64,000 bases of DNA from JAEMQF01 sp963791595 (GCA_963791595.1 CAWBTF010000014.1:62001-126000); one strand, 5' to 3'; shown: positions 7,329 through 16,151, counted from the stretch's first letter. Program-made: numbers and translations. Notes: generated from the sequence alone by a model not told the origin.

Positions 7329-9290
7329 ATGTTTCCGCACGAACTGACCGACCCACGCGCGTTCGACATCGCACAGGCGATGTTGGAAGGCTTCAACCGC
7401 CACTACCGGCTGTTCCGCGAAGCGAGCGCCGGCGCGCAGCGCCGATTCGAACTCGCCGATTGGCACGGCCAGCAGCGTGCGCAGCGCGAGCGCATCGAGT
7501 TCTACGACAAGCGCGTCGACGAGGCCGCCGAGCGCTTGCAGCGCGAGTTCCAGGCGTCCAGCCTGCCGAAAGACGTGTGGCAGCAGGTGAAGCTGCACTA
7601 CATCGGCCTGCTCACGAATTCGTCGCAGCCCGAGCTCGCCGAGACCTTTTTCAACTCGGTCACGACCAAGATCCTGCACCGCAGCTATTTCAACAACGAC
7701 GTGATCTTCGTGCGCCCCGCGGTCTCCACCGAATACCTGGAAAACGAAGAGCCGACGTCGCTGCCGACCTACCGCGCCTACTACCCGACGAAGGAGACGC
7801 TGCGCGACACCTGGCTCAGCATCGTGCGCGCGTTCGAGTTGCAGCGCGAGTTCGAAGACCTGGGACGTGACATCGACCATGTGATGAACGCGGTGGCGGC
7901 GCAGCTCGGCGACTTCCGCATGCGCACCAACTTCCAGATCCAGGTGCTGTCGTCGATGTTCTTCCGCAACAAGGGCGCCTACATCGTCGGCAAGATCATC
8001 AACGGCTTCGACGAAGTGCCGTTCGCGCTGCCGGTGCTGCATGGACACGCCGCGCCGGGCCGCGGCGAGGCGACTGCCTCCTCCGCGGCGGGCGAGGCTG
8101 GAAGCACCGGTGAGCCTTCATCCCCAGCAAGGCTGATCATCGACGCGGCCCTGTTCGGCGAAGACGACCTGCTGCTCGTGTTCAGCTTCGCGCGTGCCTA
8201 CTTCATGGTGAACATGGAGGTGCCGTCGGCCTACGTGCAGTTCCTGCGCTCGCTGATGCCGCGCAAACCGCGCAGCGAGATCTACAGCGCGATCGGGCTG
8301 CAAAAGCAAGGCAAGAACCTCTTTTACCGAGACTTCCTCGCCCACCTGCGCCACTCCACCGACCGCTTTCGCATCGCGCCGGGCATCAAGGGCATGGTGA
8401 TGCTGGTGTTCGACCTGCCGAGCTTTCCCTATGTGTTCAAGGTGATCAAGGATTTCTACCCGCCGCAGAAGGAAACCACGCGCGAGATCATCAAGAGCAA
8501 GTACCTGCTCGTGAAGCAGCACGACCGCGTGGGCCGCATGGCCGATACGCTGGAATACAGCAACGTCGCGTTTCCGCGCGCGCGCTTCGAAGATGAGTTG
8601 ATCGACGAGCTGATGCACTTCTGCCCGAGCCTGATCGAGGAAGACGGCGAGACGCTCGTGATCCGCCACGTCTACATCGAGCGGCGCATGATTCCACTCA
8701 ACATCTACCTGCACGAGGCCACGCCGGCGCAGATCGAGCACGCCGTGGTGGAGTACGGCAACGCCATCAAGGATCTGGTGCGCGCCAACATCTTCCCCGG
8801 CGACATGCTGTGGAAGAATTTCGGTGTCACGCGCCACGGCAAGGTGGTGTTCTACGACTACGACGAGATCGAATACCTGACCGACTGCAACTTCCGCAAG
8901 GTGCCCACGCCGCGCAATGAAGAAGAAGAAATGTCGGGCGAAGTCTGGTACACGGTCGGTCCGAAAGACGTGTTCCCCGAGAGCTTCGAACCCTTCCTGC
9001 TCGGCAACACCGCCGTGCGCGAAGTTTTCATGAAGCACCACGCCGATCTGCTCGACGCCGCTTTCTGGCAGGGCCACAAGGAGCGCATTCTCGCGGGCTA
9101 CGTGCACGACGTGTTTCCGTACGACGCGCACAAGCGTTTTCGCCTGCAACGCCGCGCTCGCGGCGAGCAGCCCGAGCAGCTCGCCGACCCCGAATTCGAG
9201 CCGGCACGATCCCTGGCCAGACCCATCGCCGACCTCGGCGATTCGGGCACCTGGCGCCACGCACGCACGGCGCGCCTGGGGTCGGTATGA
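7329..9290 (+). CDS. aceK: Isocitrate dehydrogenase kinase/phosphatase
   Basis: A 653-residue AceK, longer than the usual 570-600. It phosphorylates or dephosphorylates isocitrate dehydrogenase and so controls the split between the TCA cycle and glyoxylate shunt. The N-terminal regulatory region starts with AMLEGFNRHYRLFREAS; the kinase-like core carries GDMLWKNFGVTRHGKVVFYDYDEI with catalytic residues. Two parts are unusual: an Ala/Gly/Ser-rich insert at about residues 240-265 that interrupts a conserved strand, and a C-terminal tail of about 40 residues. It follows can by 18 bp, in line with acetyl-CoA-producing catabolism feeding the glyoxylate shunt. Confidence 0.95.
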   Translation: MFPHELTDPRAFDIAQAMLEGFNRHYRLFREASAGAQRRFELADWHGQQRAQRERIEFYDKRVDEAAERLQREFQASSLPKDVWQQVKLHYIGLLTNSSQPELAETFFNSVTTKILHRSYFNNDVIFVRPAVSTEYLENEEPTSLPTYRAYYPTKETLRDTWLSIVRAFELQREFEDLGRDIDHVMNAVAAQLGDFRMRTNFQIQVLSSMFFRNKGAYIVGKIINGFDEVPFALPVLHGHAAPGRGEATASSAAGEAGSTGEPSSPARLIIDAALFGEDDLLLVFSFARAYFMVNMEVPSAYVQFLRSLMPRKPRSEIYSAIGLQKQGKNLFYRDFLAHLRHSTDRFRIAPGIKGMVMLVFDLPSFPYVFKVIKDFYPPQKETTREIIKSKYLLVKQHDRVGRMADTLEYSNVAFPRARFEDELIDELMHFCPSLIEEDGETLVIRHVYIERRMIPLNIYLHEATPAQIEHAVVEYGNAIKDLVRANIFPGDMLWKNFGVTRHGKVVFYDYDEIEYLTDCNFRKVPTPRNEEEEMSGEVWYTVGPKDVFPESFEPFLLGNTAVREVFMKHHADLLDAAFWQGHKERILAGYVHDVFPYDAHKRFRLQRRARGEQPEQLADPEFEPARSLARPIADLGDSGTWRHARTARLGSV

Positions 9291-9324
9291 GCCCGCGCCG
9301 ACTGCGCTCCGCGAGGGGTGGGCA

Positions 9325-9831
9325 ATGAACTTTCGCGAGTGGCTCGAGACGGCGAGTTTTCTCGTCACCGTCATCGGCCTGCCGTTCGCGATCGGCGTCT
9401 TCCTCTACGAGCAGCGCCGCGAGCGCGAAAACGAAGAGGAAGAGGGCTACCAGCTGCTGTCCGACGCGTACAACGAATTCCTTCGCATCGTGCTCGCCCA
9501 CTCCGACCTGCAACTGCGCACCACCACGGCGCTGCCCCACCCGAGCCCGGAACAGCACGAACGCATGCTCGTCATCTTCGACATGCTGATCTCGCTGTTC
9601 GAGCGCGCCTACCTCGTCGCCCACAAGGCAGACATGAGTGAGACCGAAGCGCGGCGCTGGAATTCGTGGGACGACTACATGCGCGAATGGTGCCGGCGCG
9701 ACGATTTCTTCAACGCCCTGCCCACGCTGCTGCGCGGCGAAGACCCGCAGTTCCAGGCACACATCCGCGCGATTGCGCAGGAGGTGCGCCCTGGGGCATC
9801 ATTTCAACTCGACCTCATCAAAGGAGTCTGA
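9325..9831 (+). CDS. Uncharacterised membrane-anchored protein
   Basis: A 168-residue protein with one N-terminal hydrophobic segment (about residues 8-28, ETASFLVTVIGLPFAIGVFL) followed by a strongly acidic/basic stretch (RRERENEEEEGYQLL) and a soluble, helix-rich domain with several conserved-looking aromatics (WNSWDDYMREWCRRDDFF). This resembles proteins annotated as DUF4760-like, but I do not recognise it with certainty. It sits between aceK and the thiolase on the same strand with short gaps and is probably cotranscribed. No enzymatic motif is seen. Confidence 0.72.
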   Translation: MNFREWLETASFLVTVIGLPFAIGVFLYEQRRERENEEEEGYQLLSDAYNEFLRIVLAHSDLQLRTTTALPHPSPEQHERMLVIFDMLISLFERAYLVAHKADMSETEARRWNSWDDYMREWCRRDDFFNALPTLLRGEDPQFQAHIRAIAQEVRPGASFQLDLIKGV

Positions 9832-9833
9832 TC

Positions 9834-11012
9834 ATGGCTGAATCCATCGTCATCGTGTCCGCCGCGCGCACGCCCATCGGCGGCTTGCTCGGCGACTTTT
9901 CCGCGCTCGCCGCGCACCAGCTCGGCGCCGTGGCCGTGAAAGCCGCAGTGCAGCGCGCGGGCGTCACGGGAGACGCCGTCGACGAAGTGCTGCTCGGCAA
10001 CTGCCTGATGGCCGGCCAGGGCCAGGCGCCCGCGCGTCAGGCGGTGCTCGGCGCGGGCCTGCCGCAATCGGCCGGCGCGGTGACGCTGTCCAAGATGTGC
10101 GGCTCGGGAATGCGCGCGATGATGCTCGCGCACGACATGCTCAGAGCCGAGTCCGCGAACGTGCTGATCGCCGGCGGCATGGAGAGCATGACGAACGCGC
10201 CGCACCTGATGTTCGCGCGCAAGGGCGTGCGCTACGGCGCCGCGCAGATGTTCGACCACATGGCGATCGACGGCCTGGAAGACGCCTACGAGCGCGGCAA
10301 GGCGATGGGCGTGTTTGCCGAAGACTGCGTCGCCAAGTACAAGTTCAGCCGCGAGGCGCAGGACGAATTCGCGATCCGCTCGACGCAGCGCAGCAGACGC
10401 GCGAACGAGGATGGCAGCTTCGAGTGGGAAATCGCGCCGGTGACTCTCCCTGGAAAGACCGGCGACACGGTGATCAAGTTCGACGAACAGCCGTTCAAGG
10501 CCAAGCTCGACAAGATCCCAGGTCTGAAACCCGCGTTCAAGAAGGACGGCACGATCACCGCCGCGAACGCGTCGAGCATCTCCGACGGCGCCGCCGCGCT
10601 GGTACTGATGCGCGAGTCGACCGCCGCCAAACTCGGCTGCAAACCGATCGCACGCATCGTCGGCCACAGCGTGCACGCGCAGGCGCCGAACTGGTTCACC
10701 ACGGCGCCGGTGGGCGCGATCGAGAAGCTGCTGAAGAAGACGGGCTGGGCCGCGAACAGCGTCGATCTGTGGGAAGTGAACGAGGCTTTCGCCGCGGTCA
10801 CGATGGCGGCGATGACCGAGTTCAAGCTCTCGGCAGAGATCGTGAACGTGCACGGCGGCGCGTGCGCGCTCGGCCACCCGATCGGCGCGAGCGGCGCGCG
10901 CATCGTCGTCACGCTGCTCGGCGCGCTGCGCAAGTACGGAAAGAAGCGCGGCGTCGCGGCGCTGTGCATCGGCGGCGGCGAGGCGACGGCGATGGCGGTG
11001 GAGTTGATCTGA
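9834..11012 (+). CDS. Acetyl-CoA C-acetyltransferase (thiolase)
   Basis: A 392-residue thiolase beginning at the ATG at 9834, which has AAAGGAG upstream and gives the usual MAESIVIVSAARTPIG start; a longer open frame upstream overlaps the preceding gene and is not used. The acyl-accepting Cys89 lies in LSKMCGSGM, the catalytic His in GGACALGHPIGASGAR, and the second Cys in ALCIGGGEATA. It likely condenses or cleaves acetoacetyl-CoA, fitting the end of leucine or fatty acid catabolism or the start of PHB synthesis. Confidence 0.93.
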   Translation: MAESIVIVSAARTPIGGLLGDFSALAAHQLGAVAVKAAVQRAGVTGDAVDEVLLGNCLMAGQGQAPARQAVLGAGLPQSAGAVTLSKMCGSGMRAMMLAHDMLRAESANVLIAGGMESMTNAPHLMFARKGVRYGAAQMFDHMAIDGLEDAYERGKAMGVFAEDCVAKYKFSREAQDEFAIRSTQRSRRANEDGSFEWEIAPVTLPGKTGDTVIKFDEQPFKAKLDKIPGLKPAFKKDGTITAANASSISDGAAALVLMRESTAAKLGCKPIARIVGHSVHAQAPNWFTTAPVGAIEKLLKKTGWAANSVDLWEVNEAFAAVTMAAMTEFKLSAEIVNVHGGACALGHPIGASGARIVVTLLGALRKYGKKRGVAALCIGGGEATAMAVELI

Positions 11013-11217
11013 ATCGTGCGCCGGTGGCGTTGCCGGCCGCGGCGCGCTCTGGGCGCCCTGAAGCCCGGCGACAATGACGCCTTCCCAAACCACGAAGGCG
11101 CCGGCCGCCGTGGTGACGGGTCTGACGATCACAAGAACCCTGGAGACATCGATGCCCGCTTGCCGCACGCCTGAGATGCACGTCATGACGGCAATCGCAC
11201 AAGGCAAGTGACACGGC
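11013..11217. other. Intergenic region with a doubtful 45-codon ORF
   Basis: About 205 bp separate the thiolase and the LysE gene. An ATG at 11074 opens a 45-codon frame ending at 11211, but it lacks a clear ribosome binding site and resembles no family I know. I regard it as unsupported. Confidence 0.3.
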
Positions 11218-11925
11218 ATGTTCGGCACCCGTGACCTGACGCTGTTTGCGTTCACCGTGCTCGTGCTCAACGCGACGCCGGGGGTGGACCTGATGTTGAC
11301 GCTGACGCGCACGCTGCAATACGGCGTTCGCGCCGGCTGGGCCGCGGCGCTCGGCATCGCGGCGGGCTGCGTGATTCACACGCTCGCGGCGGCGTTCGGC
11401 CTGGCCGCGCTGCTCGCGGCTTCGAGTGCGGCGTTCAGTGTCGTCAAATGGGCCGGTGCGTTGTACTTGATCTGGCTCGCCTGGGGCATGTTGGGTACCG
11501 CGTGGCGTGGCACGGAGCGGCCCTCAGCCCAGCCCTCACCCCAACCCTCTCCCGCCAGCGGGAGAGGGAGCGGAATATTTGGCACCGACGAAGACCTCTC
11601 CATTGCTGCCTCGGCATCACCACTGCGCACCATCTTTCGCCAAGGCCTGCTGACGAACGCGCTGAACCCGAAAGTCGCGCTGTTCTTCCTCGCGCTGTTG
11701 CCGCAATTCATCGCCACGGACGCGGCGAACAAGGAACTCGCGTTCCTGTTTCTCGGCGCCTGGTTCGTCGTGCAGGGTGGTTTGTTCCTGTTGTTGTTCG
11801 CCCTGTGCATCGCGCCGCTGCGGCGCTGGGCCGCGCCGCCGACGGCACTGCGCGCGCTGCATGCCGGCGGCGCAGCGCTGTTCGCCGGGCTCGCGGCGCG
11901 GCTGGCGCTTGCCGAGCGGGATTGA
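11218..11925 (+). CDS. LysE/RhtB family exporter, with a repeat insertion
   Basis: A 235-residue polytopic membrane protein. The N-terminus (FVLNATPGVDLMLTLTRTLQYG region, about residues 15-40) matches the LysE/RhtB translocator pattern, and NPKVALFFLALLPQF (residues 143-157) is the second hallmark. These proteins export amino acids or their derivatives. Residues about 101-130 (SAQPSPQPSPASGRGSGIFG region) are encoded by a palindromic intergenic-type repeat that has entered the gene in frame, lengthening the cytosolic loop; family members are usually about 205 residues. Whether the protein still works is open. Confidence 0.85.
   Translation: MFGTRDLTLFAFTVLVLNATPGVDLMLTLTRTLQYGVRAGWAAALGIAAGCVIHTLAAAFGLAALLAASSAAFSVVKWAGALYLIWLAWGMLGTAWRGTERPSAQPSPQPSPASGRGSGIFGTDEDLSIAASASPLRTIFRQGLLTNALNPKVALFFLALLPQFIATDAANKELAFLFLGAWFVVQGGLFLLLFALCIAPLRRWAAPPTALRALHAGGAALFAGLAARLALAERD
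11521..11572. repeat. Palindromic dispersed repeat (CCCTCTCCCG type) inside a coding region
   Basis: Contains CCCTCACCCCAACC followed by an 11-bp inverted repeat (CCCTCTCCCGC, 11545-11555; GCGGGAGAGGG, 11558-11568) with a two-base loop. The same element occurs near 27.8, 30.6, 41.2 and twice near 61.6 kb. Here it lies inside the LysE-family gene and keeps its frame. Confidence 0.85.
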
Positions 11926-11941
11926 TTGCCACTGACCTCCG

Positions 11942-12385
11942 ATGAACGAACACGAAGTCCACGATTTCTTCGAACGCTACCGCAACGCGTTCAATGCGCT
12001 CGACGGCGACGCCGTGGCCGACCTCTGGCACACGCCTAGCAGCATCACCGACAGCGAGACCGGAAGCGACGGCAAGCGCCTGGCGCGCATCACGCTGTGG
12101 ACCGACGACGCGGCCAAGCGCAAGAACATGCGCGCGCTGTGCGACGTCTACATGCTCAACGACTACGCGCGCGCCGAGTTCGAATTCGAGCACCTGCTCG
12201 AGCTCGGCGCGAACCATGCCTTCGTCAACGTCTTGTGGAAACTCTGGCGCAAGGACGGCAGCCTGCTGCAGGAATTTCGCACCGCATATCAGCTGCTGCG
12301 CACGGCCCAGGGGCCGCGCGTGTTGATGGCGACGGCGTACGAAGAGGACGTGGCGAGCCTGAAACTCGCATCACTCGAACGCTGA
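11942..12385 (+). CDS. Small SnoaL/NTF2-like hypothetical protein
   Basis: A 147-residue soluble protein. The N-terminus (HDFFERYRNAFNALDGDAVADLW) has the pattern of the first helices of the SnoaL/NTF2-like cone fold, where small ligands are bound or isomerised, and the following strands fit the same fold. No catalytic residues can be pointed to. It lies 16 bp after the exporter and 27 bp before an acyl-CoA dehydrogenase on the same strand. Fold assignment is by pattern only. Confidence 0.7.
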   Translation: MNEHEVHDFFERYRNAFNALDGDAVADLWHTPSSITDSETGSDGKRLARITLWTDDAAKRKNMRALCDVYMLNDYARAEFEFEHLLELGANHAFVNVLWKLWRKDGSLLQEFRTAYQLLRTAQGPRVLMATAYEEDVASLKLASLER

Positions 12386-12412
12386 GAGGCTAACCGACCG
12401 GAGGGCCCACCG

Positions 12413-13543
12413 ATGCCACTGAGCGAAGAGCACCGCGCCGTGCAAGACACCGTGCGCGCCTACGTGCAGGAGCGTATCGCGCCCCACGCCGCGCGCTGGG
12501 ACAAGGAGCGCCACTTTCCCGCGGCCGAACTGAAGGGCCTGGCGGCGCTCGGCTGTTATGGTGTCGCCGTGCCCAACGAGTGGGACGGCGCGGGCCTGGA
12601 CTATCTGGCGCTGGCGATCATCCTCGAGGAGATTGCCGCGGGCGACGGCGGCACGTCCACCATCGTCAGCGTCAACAACTGCCCCGTGTGTTCGATCCTG
12701 ATGATGTGGGGCAGCGACGCGCAAAAGCAGCAATGGTTGATGCCGCTCGCGCGCGGCGACCTGCTCGGCGCGTTTTGCCTCACCGAGCCGCACGTCGGCT
12801 CGCAAGCCGACGGCCTGACCACGCGCGCCGTGAAGCGCGGCGATGCCTATGTGCTCAATGGCGTGAAGCAGTTCGTGACGAGCGGAAGAAATGCGAACGT
12901 CGCGATCGTGATGGCGGTGACGGACAAGGCCGCCGGAAAGCGCGGCATCAGCGCTTTCCTCGTTCCCACCGATGCGCCGGGCTACAAGGTCGCGCACATC
13001 GAAGACAAACTCGGCCAGCACAGCAGCGACACGGCGCAGATCGTGTTCGAGGACTGCGAGGTTCCGCAAGCAAACCTGCTCGCCGAGGAAGGCATGGGGC
13101 TGAAGATCGCGCTGTCGGGCCTGGAGGGCGGGCGCATCGGCATCGCCGCGCAAAGCGTGGGCATGGCACGCGCCGCGTTCGACGCCGCGCTCGGATACTC
13201 GAAAGAACGGGTCGCCTTCGGCAAGCCGATCTTCGAGCACCAGGCGCTGCAATTTCGCCTGGCCGAAATGGCGACGCAGCTCGAGGCCGCGCGCCAGTTG
13301 CTGCACCACGCGGCGCGCCTCAAAGACGCGGGCCAGCCCTGCCTGAAAGAAGCGGCGATGGCCAAACTCTTCGCCAGCGAAATGGCCGAACGCGTCTGCA
13401 GCGCCGCGCTGCAAACCTTCGGCGGTTACGGCTATGTGAGCGATTTTCCGGTCGAGCGCATCTACCGCGACGTTCGCGTGTGCCAGATCTACGAGGGCAC
13501 GAGCGACGTGCAGAAGATACTCATCGGGCGGGCGCTGGCGTAG
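12413..13543 (+). CDS. Acyl-CoA dehydrogenase (short/branched-chain type)
   Basis: A 376-residue acyl-CoA dehydrogenase. Landmarks: FCLTEPHVGSQADGL (FAD and substrate binding, about residues 122-136), KQFVTSGRNANV, LGQHSSDTAQIVFEDCEVP, and the catalytic glutamate region near the C-terminus, IYRDVRVCQIYEGTSDVQKIL with Glu in YEGTSD. The last motif fits the classical short-chain/butyryl type, in contrast to the isovaleryl enzyme at 4854. Start at 12413 follows CCGGAGGGCCCACC. It forms an apparent operon with the preceding two genes. The exact substrate is unknown. Confidence 0.9.
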   Translation: MPLSEEHRAVQDTVRAYVQERIAPHAARWDKERHFPAAELKGLAALGCYGVAVPNEWDGAGLDYLALAIILEEIAAGDGGTSTIVSVNNCPVCSILMMWGSDAQKQQWLMPLARGDLLGAFCLTEPHVGSQADGLTTRAVKRGDAYVLNGVKQFVTSGRNANVAIVMAVTDKAAGKRGISAFLVPTDAPGYKVAHIEDKLGQHSSDTAQIVFEDCEVPQANLLAEEGMGLKIALSGLEGGRIGIAAQSVGMARAAFDAALGYSKERVAFGKPIFEHQALQFRLAEMATQLEAARQLLHHAARLKDAGQPCLKEAAMAKLFASEMAERVCSAALQTFGGYGYVSDFPVERIYRDVRVCQIYEGTSDVQKILIGRALA

Positions 13544-13645
13544 CCGGCGAACCGCCCGTTCGTGGACCTTGGCGGGCGCGGGCCTAGCCGGCGAGCCGCC
13601 CGCTTGTGGACCTTGGCGGGCGCTGGCCTGGCCAGCGAGCCTCGG
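13541..13645. repeat. 44-bp tandem repeat beginning in a stop codon
   Basis: Two complete 44-bp units (13541-13584 and 13585-13628) differ at only a few positions, and a partial third unit follows (to about 13645). The first unit starts exactly with the TAG of the acyl-CoA dehydrogenase gene. Units contain GTGGACCTTGGCGGGCG. They occupy most of the interval to sodC and could influence the 3' end of the transcript. Confidence 0.85.
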
Positions 13646-13687
13646 GCCACGAAGCGGAGATACTCGCGCAAACTCGCGGAGCCCCTC

Positions 13688-14212
13688 ATGAAACACCTCA
13701 CGGTCCAGCTCGCCCTGCTTGGTTCATGCACCGCGCTGAGCGCGGCCGAGATCAGCGTCGCCGTGTCGCTTGCCGACGCCGGCGGCGTGGGCAAGGCGCT
13801 GGGCACGGTGCGCATCGTCGAATCGCCGCATGGGCTGGTGTTCATGCCGCTGCTGCGCGACCTGCCGCCCGGCGTGCATGGATTTCATGTGCACGAGAAC
13901 CCGAGTTGCGCGCCTGCGCTGCGCGACGGCACGCCGGTGCCCGCGCTCGGGGCGGGCGGCCACCTCGACCCGCAGAAGACGAACCGCCATGGCGAGCCCT
14001 GGGGCGACGGCCATTTGGGCGACCTGCCCGGCCTCGTGGTGCTGGCCGATGGAACGGCGAGCTACGCCGTGCTCGCGCCGCGCCTGAAACTCGCCGACGT
14101 GAAGAACCGCTCGCTGATGATCCACGTGGGCGGCGACAACCACGCCGACCATCCGGCGCCGCTGGGCGGCGGCGGCGCGCGTCTGGCTTGTGGAGTGATT
14201 GGCACAAACTGA
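13688..14212 (+). CDS. sodC: Periplasmic Cu/Zn superoxide dismutase
   Basis: A 174-residue precursor, start at 13688, with an N-terminal signal peptide (about residues 1-20, ending ALSAA). It dismutates superoxide in the periplasm. Copper ligands are His67 and His69 in GFHVHENPSC, His92 and His146; zinc ligands include His101, His109 and Asp112 in the HGEPWGDGHLGD segment. Cys74 and Cys168 can form the structural disulfide. The His residues are all present, so the enzyme should be active. It stands behind the 44-bp repeat and is probably expressed from its own promoter. Confidence 0.94.
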   Translation: MKHLTVQLALLGSCTALSAAEISVAVSLADAGGVGKALGTVRIVESPHGLVFMPLLRDLPPGVHGFHVHENPSCAPALRDGTPVPALGAGGHLDPQKTNRHGEPWGDGHLGDLPGLVVLADGTASYAVLAPRLKLADVKNRSLMIHVGGDNHADHPAPLGGGGARLACGVIGTN

Positions 14213-14268
14213 GAGCGCGCGCAGCCGGCCGCTGCTGGGCGACCGAGCCGCCGGGCGAAACTGCGGCG

Positions 14269-14967
14269 GTGCGCCCTCAATCCGCTGCCAGCCAAGCCCT
14301 GACCCGCAACGCCGTCGCGCTGCACAAGCTGCGGCGCGCGCAGCGCCCGCCGCTGGCGGTGGTGCGGCGCAGCGGCGACGGCCGCTTGCTCGCGGTGATC
14401 GACGCGGCAGACCAGCGCGTGCACACGATGCGTTCGCCGGAGCAGCTGGTGGAAGACCTGGCCTCGGGCCAGGGTGAACTCGGCGTGCTCAATGGCGCGA
14501 AGAAGCCCGCGCCCAACGACGGCGCGCAGTTCAGCGATGAGTCGCTGATGGGTCTGTGCTGGCAGGTCGGCGCGCGGCTGGGCCGCGACGTCGGCCTCGC
14601 GCCCTGGCTCAGCGCGTCCACAAGCTACCGGCTGGTGCGACGCCCGGACGCCGCCGACCTCGGCAGCGACGCCGACGCGGCCCGGCTCGTCGAGCTGATG
14701 TCCAAGCGCGAGGTCGGCGTCGCGGCGCTGGTCGACATTGCCCAGGTTCCGCACCGCACGGTGTACCAGCTGATGAACTCGCTGTCGCTGTGCGGCTTGC
14801 TCAGCAGTGGCCCGGCGCCGCGCGGGCGCCCGGCGAATTCGGCACGCGCGGCAAACAAGACGCCACGCGGACTCCACGGAGCCGCTTGGCTGGCTGGCGG
14901 GCGGGCGCTCTGGCAGCGCTTGCAGCGCGGGTTCACCCGCCTTTTGCGGCGCCTGCGCGGGCACTGA
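14269..14967 (+). CDS. Uncharacterised protein with a predicted winged-helix-like region
   Basis: I do not recognise this protein. The chosen GTG start at 14269 gives 232 residues; the frame is open further upstream but would overlap sodC, so the start is uncertain. Residues about 145-180 (MSKREVGVAALVDIAQVPHR, then TVYQLMNSLSLCGLL) read like a helix-turn-helix followed by a wing, and the C-terminal 50 residues are basic and Arg/Trp-rich. An N-terminal alpha/beta region precedes it. The complementary strand also has a long open frame, but the plus-strand product has the more natural composition. Confidence 0.55.
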   Translation: MRPQSAASQALTRNAVALHKLRRAQRPPLAVVRRSGDGRLLAVIDAADQRVHTMRSPEQLVEDLASGQGELGVLNGAKKPAPNDGAQFSDESLMGLCWQVGARLGRDVGLAPWLSASTSYRLVRRPDAADLGSDADAARLVELMSKREVGVAALVDIAQVPHRTVYQLMNSLSLCGLLSSGPAPRGRPANSARAANKTPRGLHGAAWLAGGRALWQRLQRGFTRLLRRLRGH

Positions 14968-14996
14968 TCGGCGGCGGCGCTGCCGTCACGCTCGAA

Positions 14997-16151
14997 TCAC
15001 ATCGAGCGCTTCAGCATCGCTTCATAGTCGGCCGCGCTCGCCTCGCGCGGATTCGTCTTGTGGCAATGGTCGGCCAAGGCGCCCTCGATCACGCGCGGGA
15101 ACAGTGTGTCGGCCACCCCCATCGCCTTCAAACCGGCCGGCAGGCCGAGGCGCCCGTTCATCGATGTGATCGCCTGGCTGATGCCGTTGGCGGCGTCTGT
15201 CCCGGTATCAACCCCCATCGCATGGGCCAGGCGTTGCAGCTTGTTCTGTTCGCGCACCGTCGGCGCGTCGCGGTTGAACTCCATCACCGCCGGCAGGAAC
15301 ACCGCGTTCAGCGTGCCATGGTGCAGCCGCGGGTCGATGCCGCCGAGCGAATGGCTCAGGCTGTGCACGCAACCCAGGCCCTTCTGAAACGCGAGCGCGC
15401 CTTGCATCGACGCCGACATCATTTGCAGCCGCGCCTCGCGGTCGTTGGGCTGCGCCGTCGCGCGTTCGATGTGCGCCCAGCCGCGCGCCAGGCCGTCGAG
15501 CGATATGCCGTCGGCCGGCGGGTTGAACGCCGGCGCCATGAAGGTCTCGATGCAATGCGCGATCGCGTCCATGCCGGTGGCGGCGGTGAGCAGCGGCGGC
15601 AGCGCGAGCGTCAGCTCGGGGTCGCAGATCGCGACTTTTGGCACGACGTGCGGCGAGATCACGCCGACCTTGCGCCCGTCGTCCAGGATCAGCACCGCGC
15701 CGCGCCCGACCTCGCTGCCGGTGCCGGCCGTGGTGGGAATGGCGATCACAGGTGCTGTGGCTGCGGTGATTCGCGCCAGCCCGCCTTCGATCAGCGCAAA
15801 ACTCTTCAACGGCCCGGCGTGGCGCGCGCACACCGCGACGCCCTTGGCCAGGTCGATCGACGAGCCGCCGCCCACCGCGATCACGCCGTCGCAGCCGCCC
15901 GCAACGAACATCGTGACCGCGGCGCGCACTGCGGCCTCATTCGGATTGCCCGGCGTCGCGTCAAACACGGTCGCGCTGGAGGGCTCGCGCAGCTGCGCGA
16001 GCATCCGATCGACGATACCTGTGGCGCGCACGCCACGATCTGTAATCACCAGCGGGCGGCGGATGCCGATGCGGTCGCACTCTTGTTGCACCAGAGTGAT
16101 CGCGCCGAAGCCGAATTGCACCGGCGTGATGTAGTTGATTTGGGAGATCAT
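14997..16151 (-). CDS. Iron-containing alcohol dehydrogenase
   Basis: A 384-residue group III (iron-dependent) alcohol dehydrogenase. The NAD-binding GGGSSIDLAKGVAV motif is at about residues 94-107. Metal ligands are expected at the Asp of ICDPELTLALPP and at the histidines of DAIAHCIETF, GCVHSLSHSLGG and RLHHGTLNAV. It oxidises or reduces primary alcohols, hydroxy acids or their aldehydes; the substrate is not predictable. It is convergent with the preceding gene and stands alone on its strand. Confidence 0.93.
   Translation of the reverse strand: MISQINYITPVQFGFGAITLVQQECDRIGIRRPLVITDRGVRATGIVDRMLAQLREPSSATVFDATPGNPNEAAVRAAVTMFVAGGCDGVIAVGGGSSIDLAKGVAVCARHAGPLKSFALIEGGLARITAATAPVIAIPTTAGTGSEVGRGAVLILDDGRKVGVISPHVVPKVAICDPELTLALPPLLTAATGMDAIAHCIETFMAPAFNPPADGISLDGLARGWAHIERATAQPNDREARLQMMSASMQGALAFQKGLGCVHSLSHSLGGIDPRLHHGTLNAVFLPAVMEFNRDAPTVREQNKLQRLAHAMGVDTGTDAANGISQAITSMNGRLGLPAGLKAMGVADTLFPRVIEGALADHCHKTNPREASAADYEAMLKRSM

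Noticed and set aside
11074..11211. 45-codon ORF between thiolase and LysE genes
   Set aside because: No ribosome binding site, no recognisable similarity and an ordinary intergenic position.
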